From JAEXOD01 sp964652025 (GTDB lineage Bacteria; Bacteroidota; Ignavibacteria; Ignavibacteriales; Melioribacteraceae), in NCBI GenBank assembly GCA_964652025.1, contig CAZYZX010000010.1, positions 1 through 64,000 on the forward strand: a stretch of 64,000 nt of DNA, written 5' to 3'. Both the position numbers and the translations under genes were made by a program. The notes beneath the pieces were generated by a model. It saw only the letters and a program-made list of their open reading frames with translations, did no database searches and was not told where the DNA came from. Position 1 is the first letter of the stretch. Every line of letters starts with the position of its first letter. Positions 7,834 to 15,761 of the stretch are shown here, piece by piece.

Positions 7834-9606
7834 ATGAAAAAATATATATTTATTGTTTTAGTAATAACTTATAGCATAACTTTTGCGCAGGTTAATACAA
7901 ATAAAGAAATAACAGTAGACGAACTAAAGGGGCATGTTTATACACTAGCTAGTGAAGAGTTTAGTGGAAGAAAACCGGGAACAGATGGCGATATAAAAGC
8001 GCGCAATTATATTAAACAGCAGCTTGATGCGCTTAATTTAACGCCACTTTATGATAACGGATTGCAAAATTTTGAGGTTGTTACATCAATAAGCTTAGGA
8101 AAAAATAAACTTACAATTGATGGAAAAGATTTTGAGGTAAATAAAGATTTTATTCCACTATCTTTCAGTAAAAACGAAAGTGTTAAAGGGAAAGCAGTTT
8201 TTGTGGGATATGGTTTTGTAGTTAACGAAGATAGCCTTAAATGGAACGATTATAATTTAAATGTAAAAGATAAGATTGTAGTAATATTTCGCGGTACACC
8301 AGCTTTTGATAGTACAAATAAATTTAATAAATATGCAGATCTGTTAAAAAAGGTTTATACTGCAAAAGATAAAGGAGCAAAGGGAGTAATATTTGTTACC
8401 GGTGAAAAATTTGATAAAGATGACTCACTAATTCCTTTAACATTTGAAGGAAACAGAAACGATGTTGGTATACCAGTAATAAATATAACCAGAAAAACAG
8501 CTGCCTATTTATTTAAGGAAGCAGACCTTACATTAGACATACTAGAAACAATGATAAGCGAACAAAAAGCAGTATTAAGCACAGATTTAGATGTTAAAGT
8601 AGAATTTACTACAGAAATTATAAAAAATAAAGCAAAAACAGCAAATGTAGCTTATTTATTAAAAGGGAGCGACCCAATTTTATTGGATGAATATATTGTA
8701 ATAGGTGCACATTTTGACCATTTAGGGCTTGGTGGCATAGGTAGTGGAAGCCGTGTGCCCGATACTGTTGCAGTGCATTTTGGTGCAGATGATAATGCAA
8801 GTGGAACAGCTTCTATAATAGAAATTTTTGAAAAACTTGCGGCAGAAAAAGAAAACTTAAAGAGAAGTATTATTTTTGTGGCTTTTTCTGGTGAAGAGAT
8901 GGGGCTGCTTGGTTCTAAGTACTTTGTAAATAATCCACCTGTTGATATTAAGAAAATAAAATATATGCTTAATTTAGATATGGTTGGAAGGCAAGACCCA
9001 AGTACAAATGGGCTTTCGATTGGTGGAGTAGGAACCGAAGCTAATATTGTTAAGGAATTAGAAAACTTACTTAAAAATGAAAGTTTAAAAGTAAAATTTA
9101 ATACTGAAGGCTACGGACCAAGCGACCATGCGTCATTTTACGCTAAAGATATTCCCGTGCTATTTTTCTTTAGTGGAATACATGACGATTACCATACACC
9201 GCGCGATGTGGCAAGTAAAATTAATTACGAAGGACAAAAAAATATAAGTGATTTTGTTTATAAAATTGTTAATCATTTAGCAAATAAAACAGAAGGATTT
9301 GTATTTAAGGAAGCAGGACCAAAAGAGCAATCTGAAACAAGAAGAAGCTTTAAGGTAACTTTAGGCATTATGCCCGATGTTAGTGGTGGCGATATAAAAG
9401 GTGTAAAGGCAGATGCTGTAATAGAAGGACGACCCGCAGCTAATGCAGGGATGAAAAAAGGGGATATTATTATAGGTTTAGATGGAAAACCGGTTAATGA
9501 TATTTACGAATATATGAATCGCTTACAACAGTTTAAGCCGGGTCAAAGAATAACAATAGAAGTATTAAGAGGGAACGAAAAGATAATATTAATTGCGGAG
9601 CTGTAG
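7834..9606 (+). CDS. exported M28 zinc aminopeptidase with PDZ domain
   Basis: The protein has 590 residues with a Sec signal peptide (MKKYIFIVLVITYSITFAQ). A PA-type insert (about 110-240, GKAVFVGYGFVV) lies within an M28 catalytic domain. The zinc ligands and catalytic acid are visible: H293 (GAHFDH), D320 (GADDNASG), E354-E355 (SGEEMG), D382 (LDMVGR) and H432 (SDHASF). The C-terminus (about 495-590) is a PDZ domain (GRPAANAGMKKGDIIIGLDG). Family members are periplasmic or secreted aminopeptidases. The PDZ domain probably positions substrates or partners. It is the last gene of an SPFH-DUF971-M28 run and is followed by a hairpin shared with the converging gene. Confidence 0.92.
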   Translation: MKKYIFIVLVITYSITFAQVNTNKEITVDELKGHVYTLASEEFSGRKPGTDGDIKARNYIKQQLDALNLTPLYDNGLQNFEVVTSISLGKNKLTIDGKDFEVNKDFIPLSFSKNESVKGKAVFVGYGFVVNEDSLKWNDYNLNVKDKIVVIFRGTPAFDSTNKFNKYADLLKKVYTAKDKGAKGVIFVTGEKFDKDDSLIPLTFEGNRNDVGIPVINITRKTAAYLFKEADLTLDILETMISEQKAVLSTDLDVKVEFTTEIIKNKAKTANVAYLLKGSDPILLDEYIVIGAHFDHLGLGGIGSGSRVPDTVAVHFGADDNASGTASIIEIFEKLAAEKENLKRSIIFVAFSGEEMGLLGSKYFVNNPPVDIKKIKYMLNLDMVGRQDPSTNGLSIGGVGTEANIVKELENLLKNESLKVKFNTEGYGPSDHASFYAKDIPVLFFFSGIHDDYHTPRDVASKINYEGQKNISDFVYKIVNHLANKTEGFVFKEAGPKEQSETRRSFKVTLGIMPDVSGGDIKGVKADAVIEGRPAANAGMKKGDIIIGLDGKPVNDIYEYMNRLQQFKPGQRITIEVLRGNEKIILIAEL

Positions 9607-9618
9607 TTTACTCCGCAA
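9593..9618. terminator. bidirectional hairpin containing two stop codons
   Basis: TTGCGGAG (9593..9600) pairs perfectly with CTCCGCAA (9611..9618) around a 10-nt loop. The loop holds the plus-strand TAG at 9604..9606 and the minus-strand stop at 9608..9610, so one hairpin ends both converging transcripts. Neither side has a long T-run, so terminator strength is uncertain. Confidence 0.6.
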
Positions 9619-9877
9619 ACATTTTATATTGTTTAAAAAGCTCAACAGCGGTTTCAAACGGAAAGCGAGTTCTTGTTAAAAAAGATTCATCTCTTTTTTC
9701 AATAGGTGGCTCGTCTTCCCACTCTAAATTAGAGTTTAGCACCTTGTTGTTTGCAGTGTCTATTATAGCCCAGTTACCTACGCCATTAATTCTAGATTTC
9801 ATAACAAGGTGTATTTTGTCTTGCAAACCAAATCTTAAAGCACTATCGAACCATTTTGCTTTTTGTTCTGTTGTCAT
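9608..9877 (-). CDS. small conserved-type hypothetical protein
   Basis: This 89-residue soluble protein has mixed alpha/beta composition: strands around LVMKSRINGVGNWAIID and NSNLEWEDEPPIE, and a C-terminal helix FETAVELFKQYKMF. There is no signal peptide or catalytic motif and I do not recognise the family. It stands alone on the minus strand, converging on the M28-PDZ gene with only one base between stop codons. The well-behaved composition (few Leu/Ile runs, balanced charge) argues that it is a true gene rather than a shadow. Function unknown. Confidence 0.68.
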   Translation of the reverse strand: MTTEQKAKWFDSALRFGLQDKIHLVMKSRINGVGNWAIIDTANNKVLNSNLEWEDEPPIEKRDESFLTRTRFPFETAVELFKQYKMFAE

Positions 9878-9942
9878 AATAAAATAATAGTTATTTTTAG
9901 TTATATTATCGAAACTTTAATAAAAATTTTTAGTAAATAATT

Positions 9943-10887
9943 ATGGATAGTTTACAAATAATATTGTTTTTAGTAGGTGGGTTAATTTTATTAGTAGCTG
10001 GCGGAGAAATATTAGTTAGGGGTAGCGTAGGATTAGCAAAAAAATTTAATGTTAGTCCTTTAATTATTGGCTTAACTATAGTATCGTTTGGTACGTCTTC
10101 TCCAGAGCTGTTAGTTAGTATTAAAGCGTCTGTTTCAGGTTATGGGGCAATATCTTTAGGTAATGTAATTGGTTCTAATATTGGTAATATTGCAATTATT
10201 TTAGGCATTGCATCGTTAATATATCCTATAGCAATTAGTAAACAGATAATTAAAAAAGAGATGCCAATATTAATTGTTGTTACATTAATATCTATTTTGT
10301 TTTTATTGGATGGAAAGTTAACGCGGTTAGAAGGGGCTATTTTTTTTGCTGGATTAATAGTATATGTATATTTCGGCTATAAGCTCTCGAAACAACATTC
10401 AAACGAAATAGTATACTCGCCAGAAGTAGAAGCAACTAAACCGATGAATGTATGGTTAGCAATTTTATTAATATTGGGTGGTTTAGCATTATTGGTTTAT
10501 GGTGGTAATTTATTTGTAGATGGTGCTGTTGCAATTGCAAAAAAGTTTAATTTAAGTGAAGCCGTAATTGGGTTAACTATAGTTGCTGTAGGCACATCTT
10601 TACCAGAGCTTTTTACAAGCTTAATAGCAGCTATAAAAAAGGAAGCAGATATTGCAATTGGTAATATTATTGGCAGTAACATTTTTAATTTAATTGGTAT
10701 ATTGGGGTTAACTGCTATAATAAGACCTATTGAAGCACCACAGATAAATTTAATAGATTTTGGAATGATGATGTTATTAACTTTATTTTTATTCCCATTG
10801 TTAAAAACGGGAATGAAACTATCTCGCTTAGAGGGATTATTTTTGATTAGTGTGTATGTTGGCTATGTTGTTTATTTGATTTACTAA
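9943..10887 (+). CDS. calcium/sodium antiporter, CaCA family (YrbG-like)
   Basis: This 314-residue polytopic membrane protein has about ten transmembrane segments. The two diagnostic alpha-repeats are present: GTSSPELLVS (about 46-55) with LGNVIGSNIGN, and GTSLPELFTS (about 216-225) with IGNIIGSNIFN. The conserved Glu in each PEL motif coordinates the exchanged ion. The family swaps cytoplasmic Ca2+ for Na+ or H+. The gene is monocistronic. Its stop overlaps the stop of the converging gene in the tetranucleotide CTAA (10884..10887). No clear Shine-Dalgarno precedes the ATG. Confidence 0.93.
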   Translation: MDSLQIILFLVGGLILLVAGGEILVRGSVGLAKKFNVSPLIIGLTIVSFGTSSPELLVSIKASVSGYGAISLGNVIGSNIGNIAIILGIASLIYPIAISKQIIKKEMPILIVVTLISILFLLDGKLTRLEGAIFFAGLIVYVYFGYKLSKQHSNEIVYSPEVEATKPMNVWLAILLILGGLALLVYGGNLFVDGAVAIAKKFNLSEAVIGLTIVAVGTSLPELFTSLIAAIKKEADIAIGNIIGSNIFNLIGILGLTAIIRPIEAPQINLIDFGMMMLLTLFLFPLLKTGMKLSRLEGLFLISVYVGYVVYLIY

Positions 10888-12443
10888 AATCTTTTGTTAA
10901 TGCTAATGTTTATTGTGCCGTAAGTGTGTTTATTTTCAAAAATTCCTTGATAAGAAAAACTGGTATAAAAACTACCTGTAAAGTTGGAAGATAAATCCAC
11001 GCCAAAAACATTTTGCTTTAGTGTTCCGCTATAAAGCTTAAATTTATATATTAAATATCTGTAGTTAAAATTAAGGTTTATTAATCCATTAAATAGGTCT
11101 CTGTTTAAAGAGGAACCAATATTTGTAGCATCTAAATAATAGCTAAAAATTTTATTATAGCTTAAGTTTAAGCTAGAATTAATTAATGGCAAATTGTAAT
11201 AACTAAAGTTTAATCCATAATTATTATTAGGTTTTTTATCACCAATTTTAAATCTATAACCATAGTTTAAGCTAATAAAAATAGAGTTTAATAATCTTAA
11301 GTTTGTTCTAAACCTAATGCCCTGTCTAATCTCGTTTTCATATAAACTATCTGCAAAAATTTTAAATGTTTCGTAGTAAATTACATTTTTACGCGCATCG
11401 TAAGATAAATTAAAAGATAAAGCACGATATGGGGAATAATTAAGTGAGGAATAAAAACTAGTAAAGAACAAATTATTTTGTTTTTCGCCCTTTTTAATTT
11501 TAAATAAATCAAACTCTGATGAAACAAAAAGATTTAGATTATTAATTATATTGTTGCTATGTTGAAAATATAAAAATCGTCTATCGGTTTTAAAGTTATT
11601 TGTTTGGTTAAATATGCTTAATGTATTAGTAAATGTTTTGCCATTAATTGTGTCCGTTCTTTCTATAAATGCGCCAATTTGGAAAAGTTTAAAGTTAAAA
11701 CCAAAATCGTAATAATTGGGTCTAGAGCCAACAACAGCACCTAAATAATAATTACCCATTTTAGTTTCGAATTGTAAACCATCTATTGTGCCTATATTGC
11801 TTAGTTTTGGGTTTATTCTTCTTCCAAAATAAAAAGCGTTGTTAAGATAGTTATAGTTTAAGTTCAAATCGTAAACCTTAAGTGCGTTACCAATATTATT
11901 ATTTACCTGATACCATTCAGTAGTTCGGTAAGTAAAAATAATGTAGCTATTAAAATTAAATCCACTGCTAGAAACATTTTGTTCACTTGCCGAAAGATAA
12001 TATCTAAATCTTTGTACAAATCTATTTTTGCTAAAGTTATCAAAAGAAGAGTATGATGTTAATCCTATTCTGCCTTTTGTGGTGCTGCTGCTTTTATCAG
12101 AATTTAAAATCAAATCGTTAATAGGTTTATCACTAAGAATAGGGGTAAAAATATTAGTATTATTAGCAAATGCAAAAACATTAACCCCAACAGATAAATT
12201 ACTTATAATTGGTGTACAAGCAACTGAGTAGTTGGATATATATTTTACTACCATAGCAGCAATTTTATTGTTATTTAAATTTACAAACAAAGTATCGCCA
12301 ACAGAAATAAAATTAGTTTTATTAAAACCGACATAATAATAATTATTAGATTTATAGGTTAAAGTGCCTTGCAATTCTGTAATGTTACTTGCGTAAAATT
12401 TAGGAATAATTATAAATAGAATTATTAACAAAAAATTTTTCAT
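10884..12443 (-). CDS. outer-membrane beta-barrel-like protein paired with the multiheme cytochrome
   Basis: The protein has 519 residues with a signal peptide (MKNFLLIILFIIIPKFYAS). A small beta domain follows (about 20-115), and then a long series of alternating, aromatic-rich beta strands with short polar turns (LNLNYNYLNNAFYFGRR, FQIGAFIERTDT, ALSFNLSYDARK). The last strand ends in Phe (NISINKRF), the usual outer-membrane barrel signal. It contains no CxxCH motif. It begins one base after the stop of the 41-heme cytochrome gene, so the two are translationally coupled. By analogy with porin-cytochrome conduits, a role in holding the cytochrome at or through the outer membrane is plausible. 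No family is recognised by name. Confidence 0.72.
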   Translation of the reverse strand: MKNFLLIILFIIIPKFYASNITELQGTLTYKSNNYYYVGFNKTNFISVGDTLFVNLNNNKIAAMVVKYISNYSVACTPIISNLSVGVNVFAFANNTNIFTPILSDKPINDLILNSDKSSSTTKGRIGLTSYSSFDNFSKNRFVQRFRYYLSASEQNVSSSGFNFNSYIIFTYRTTEWYQVNNNIGNALKVYDLNLNYNYLNNAFYFGRRINPKLSNIGTIDGLQFETKMGNYYLGAVVGSRPNYYDFGFNFKLFQIGAFIERTDTINGKTFTNTLSIFNQTNNFKTDRRFLYFQHSNNIINNLNLFVSSEFDLFKIKKGEKQNNLFFTSFYSSLNYSPYRALSFNLSYDARKNVIYYETFKIFADSLYENEIRQGIRFRTNLRLLNSIFISLNYGYRFKIGDKKPNNNYGLNFSYYNLPLINSSLNLSYNKIFSYYLDATNIGSSLNRDLFNGLINLNFNYRYLIYKFKLYSGTLKQNVFGVDLSSNFTGSFYTSFSYQGIFENKHTYGTINISINKRF

Positions 12444-12444
12444 A

Positions 12445-15400
12445 TTAATCTCTGTAATAATCCATTTTAATATAAACTTTATTTATAGTGCCATTAGGGT
12501 GGCAATTAAAGCATTCTAAACTTTTATAAATATATCCATTAACATTAGCATGTTTTAAATCCATAAGCGCTTGATTATGCTCGTGGCAAGTAGTACATTC
12601 AAACTCTGTATAATTATTAGGTGAATTATGGCAAATAGCACAATCGTTCCAAGTGTTTTGGTGAGTGCCGGAAAAGATGGGGAAATAATTATCATGGTTA
12701 AAGTTTGCTGGTATCCAAGCATATTGTGTGTGGCACATCTCGCACTCCATTGGAAAATTAGCTGCAATATGATTAGGATTTAATGCGTTATTATAATCTA
12801 CTAAATGGCACCCAACACAAGTATTAGGAGTATTATTATAATCCCCATTATGGCAACTATAACAAGTTACATTACTGCCTGCATGAGCACCAATAAGTGA
12901 GTAATAATTGTTGTGAATAGGGAAAACATCAGTACTCCATCTTGGCGTAGGATTATGGCAAAGCGAGCAATCTTGGGGAATAGACAAAGCGATATGATTT
13001 GGATTAGCAGAGCTATTATAATCATTAGCATGGCAGCTGTAACAACTTGCATCTAAACTACTATAGTTAGAAGTATGGCATGCAGAGCACTCTATAGTTG
13101 CATGAACACCAAGCAGTGGCAAAGCGGAATTTGCATGATTAAAAGCACCAGCAGCAACACCTGTAGGATGACAAGCTAAACAAGCATTGCTACTATAATA
13201 ATACCCAGATACTAAGTTATGTCTTGTATCCATTTCTGGCTTGTTGTGTACATGGCAGCCAATACAGGAAAATTGATTTAAATTGTTTTCATTAGTATGG
13301 CATGCATAACATGTATTCCACGAGCCCGCATGTTCACCAATATAAATAGGGAAATATTGGTTATCGTGTAAAAAAGTAGAAGGCTGCCAACCTTGTGGTG
13401 TATGGCAAGCGGAACAATCTTGTCCAAATCCAGCTGCTTGATGTTTTGGATTGGTACTATTTATATAATCATTATAGTGGCAAGCGTAACAAGATGTTGG
13501 TGTTGATTGATAAGTTTCTGGGTGGCAGCTATTGCAACTAGTGATTAATAAATTATGCTTGCCAATTAATGGGTAATATTCGTTATGTTTATCAAACTGG
13601 TAAACTTTCCAACCGTAGTCTGTGGTATGGCAATCATTGCAATCAATAGAAAAACCATAAGTAACATGATTTGGTTTTTGTGCACCATAGAATGCGTTTA
13701 TGTGGCAATCTTTACACTCAGTTTTATTTATAGTATAAGTATTGGGTAAGTGGCATTTATCGCAAGTTAAATTACCATGTGCACCAATTAAAGGAAGAGC
13801 GTTAGCATGGTTAAAAGCGCCGGCAGCAATTCCAGTTGGATGACAAGCAACGCATTCTTTAGAATTATAAACATAGCCTTGAATGTATGCATGGTTGTCA
13901 TCTGTAATTTCGTTATTATGTGCATGGCAATCTATGCAACTAAATTGAGAGTAATCCCCTTGCACTCTGTGGCAATCGTTGCAGTTATCCCATTTATCGG
14001 TATGTGTGCCTGTAAAAATGGGGAAATAATTTAAATCGTGATTGAATAAAGCTGGTTTCCAAGCGTTTTGATTGTGGCAATCATCGCATTTGGTAGAAAA
14101 GCCCAAAATTTGATGGGGTGGATTTGTTGTTGAAGTGTATTTATCCAAATGACAGCTAGAGCACTCTGAACTTGTATTAATGTAATTCCCCTTGTGGCAT
14201 GCTTGGCAATTATCTTTTATATTAACGTGTGCCCCATTAAATGTATAAAAGTTATTGTGTATAGGAAATTGATAAATATTCCACCCTGCTTCTGTTGTGT
14301 GGCATAAAGAACACTCTAAGCCAAAGTTTAATAATTGATGATTTGGGTTAGTAGCTAAATTATAATTATTTAAGTGGCAAGCGCTGCAGGTGTTAGGAGT
14401 TTGTGATTGAGTATGGCATAAATTACACCGGGTTTGAATGTGTGCACCTGTAAGCAAAAAGCCAGATAATGCATGATTATAAGCACCTGAAGCTATGCCA
14501 TTTGGGTGGCAATCTACACAACCTATTGAGCTGTATCGATAGCCGTTTATATTAGCGTGTTTTATATCGGTTTCTGCTTTATTATGTTCGTGGCATGTAA
14601 TGCACTCAAAGTTAGAATAGTTATTGTTATTAATGTGGCAAGTGTTGCACCCGCTCCAAACGCCATTATGTGCACCACTAAAAATTGGGAAATAATTACT
14701 ATGCTGGTTAAAAGATGCATTAGCCCAACTTGTTTGTGTGTGGCATTCTGTGCATTCGTGGCTAAAATTTAAGCTTGTATGAGGTGGATTTATAGCATTA
14801 TTAAAATCATTTTCGTGGCAGCCAAAACAAGCTGTTGGCAATTTTTGGGCATAATTATCTTTATGGCATATGTTGCAACTTAAATTTGTATGAGCTCCAA
14901 CTAAAGCAAAATATTGATTATGTAAATCGAACTTAGCAGGCTTAAAACCTTTATTTAATGTGTGGCAAATATCGCACTCGTTCGGGTTAAACCCAAGCAA
15001 AATATGATTTGGATTTTGTGCATTGTTATAATCATTTAGATGGCACGTTACACAATTTTTATTTAATCCCGTATATTTGGAATCTATGTGACAATCAAAA
15101 CAATTATTTATATTATGTGCACCAATTAAGGGGAAAAATGAATGATCTTTATTTTCACTTTTCCAGCTAACGTTTTCAATCCTGTGGCACTCGTAGCAAT
15201 TATGGGAATAATTTTCTTTAACATGGTTAGGGTTTTGTGCAGTAAGATAATCATTTTTATGGCAATCGTAACAGTTAACGCCTAAAACACCATAATTAAA
15301 AATGTTGCTTTGGCTGTGGCACTGTAAGCAATCTAACGATTGATGCACCCCAACAAGTGGAAATCGTTTTAGTTGATGAAGCTCTTTAATATTGTTAACA

Positions 15401-15564
15401 GTCCAATTATTAGTGTTGTGGCATAGCTGGCAATTTTTATCTAAAGTACCTTGATGAATATCTACATGGCAAATATAACAATCGGACTTTAAACTATCCC
15501 CATGCGGAGATTGCGAGTAAATATTTATAGCAAAAATTAAAAATAAAATCCAAATTCTTAACAT
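12445..15564 (-). CDS. giant multiheme c-type cytochrome, 41 CxxCH motifs
   Basis: The protein has 1039 residues with a signal peptide (about 1-18, IYSQ). I count 41 CxxCH heme-binding motifs, about one per 25 residues, which is close to the packing limit. The first five lie at 29-127. The remaining 36 form four tandem modules of nine motifs each (155-379, 380-600, 601-825, 826-1039). Extra histidines recur in fixed places (NPNH, GAH, HNxY, FNHA) and can serve as distal ligands, so bis-His hemes are expected. There is no membrane anchor. A periplasmic or surface electron wire for metal, mineral or partner-cell electron transfer is the likely role. It is co-transcribed with the barrel gene at 10884..12443. 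Confidence 0.95.
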   Translation of the reverse strand: MLRIWILFLIFAINIYSQSPHGDSLKSDCYICHVDIHQGTLDKNCQLCHNTNNWTVNNIKELHQLKRFPLVGVHQSLDCLQCHSQSNIFNYGVLGVNCYDCHKNDYLTAQNPNHVKENYSHNCYECHRIENVSWKSENKDHSFFPLIGAHNINNCFDCHIDSKYTGLNKNCVTCHLNDYNNAQNPNHILLGFNPNECDICHTLNKGFKPAKFDLHNQYFALVGAHTNLSCNICHKDNYAQKLPTACFGCHENDFNNAINPPHTSLNFSHECTECHTQTSWANASFNQHSNYFPIFSGAHNGVWSGCNTCHINNNNYSNFECITCHEHNKAETDIKHANINGYRYSSIGCVDCHPNGIASGAYNHALSGFLLTGAHIQTRCNLCHTQSQTPNTCSACHLNNYNLATNPNHQLLNFGLECSLCHTTEAGWNIYQFPIHNNFYTFNGAHVNIKDNCQACHKGNYINTSSECSSCHLDKYTSTTNPPHQILGFSTKCDDCHNQNAWKPALFNHDLNYFPIFTGTHTDKWDNCNDCHRVQGDYSQFSCIDCHAHNNEITDDNHAYIQGYVYNSKECVACHPTGIAAGAFNHANALPLIGAHGNLTCDKCHLPNTYTINKTECKDCHINAFYGAQKPNHVTYGFSIDCNDCHTTDYGWKVYQFDKHNEYYPLIGKHNLLITSCNSCHPETYQSTPTSCYACHYNDYINSTNPKHQAAGFGQDCSACHTPQGWQPSTFLHDNQYFPIYIGEHAGSWNTCYACHTNENNLNQFSCIGCHVHNKPEMDTRHNLVSGYYYSSNACLACHPTGVAAGAFNHANSALPLLGVHATIECSACHTSNYSSLDASCYSCHANDYNSSANPNHIALSIPQDCSLCHNPTPRWSTDVFPIHNNYYSLIGAHAGSNVTCYSCHNGDYNNTPNTCVGCHLVDYNNALNPNHIAANFPMECEMCHTQYAWIPANFNHDNYFPIFSGTHQNTWNDCAICHNSPNNYTEFECTTCHEHNQALMDLKHANVNGYIYKSLECFNCHPNGTINKVYIKMDYYRD
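12448..15102 (-). repeat. four tandem nonaheme modules in the cytochrome gene
   Basis: The modules, in order of translation, are 14428..15102, 13765..14427, 13090..13764 and 12448..13089 (225, 221, 225 and 214 residues). Each has motif spacing in the same register, and each ends with a recognisable block: YFPIF(S/T)G(A/T)H, then two closely spaced CxxCH, then HN...GY.Y.S..C..CHP. The spacing between motifs is nearly invariant (often 20, 30, 10 and 23 residues). This is duplication of a nine-heme unit. Confidence 0.92.
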
Positions 15565-15658
15565 AAATAATCGTAACTTAGTTATAATAATACTAATTTA
15601 TCGTATTAATATTTAAAATACAAATTAAATATAAGATAATAAAATCTATAAAATACAC

Positions 15659-15687
15659 TTGCTTATAAAAAATTTAAATTATATTTT
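15659..15687 (+). promoter_or_regulatory. possible sigma-70-type promoter of the Hsp70 cassette
   Basis: TTGCTT (15659..15664) and TATTTT (15682..15687) are separated by 17 bp, about 75 bp before the ATG at 15762. The region is extremely AT-rich, so chance matches are common. The 197-bp gap 15565..15761 lies between divergent genes and must carry promoters for both. Confidence 0.3.
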
Positions 15688-15761
15688 AAAAAAATTGTAA
15701 AAAATTAAAAATTTATACTCTAATAAATAAAAGGAAAGGATAATTTGGAAAGGAGCAACTT

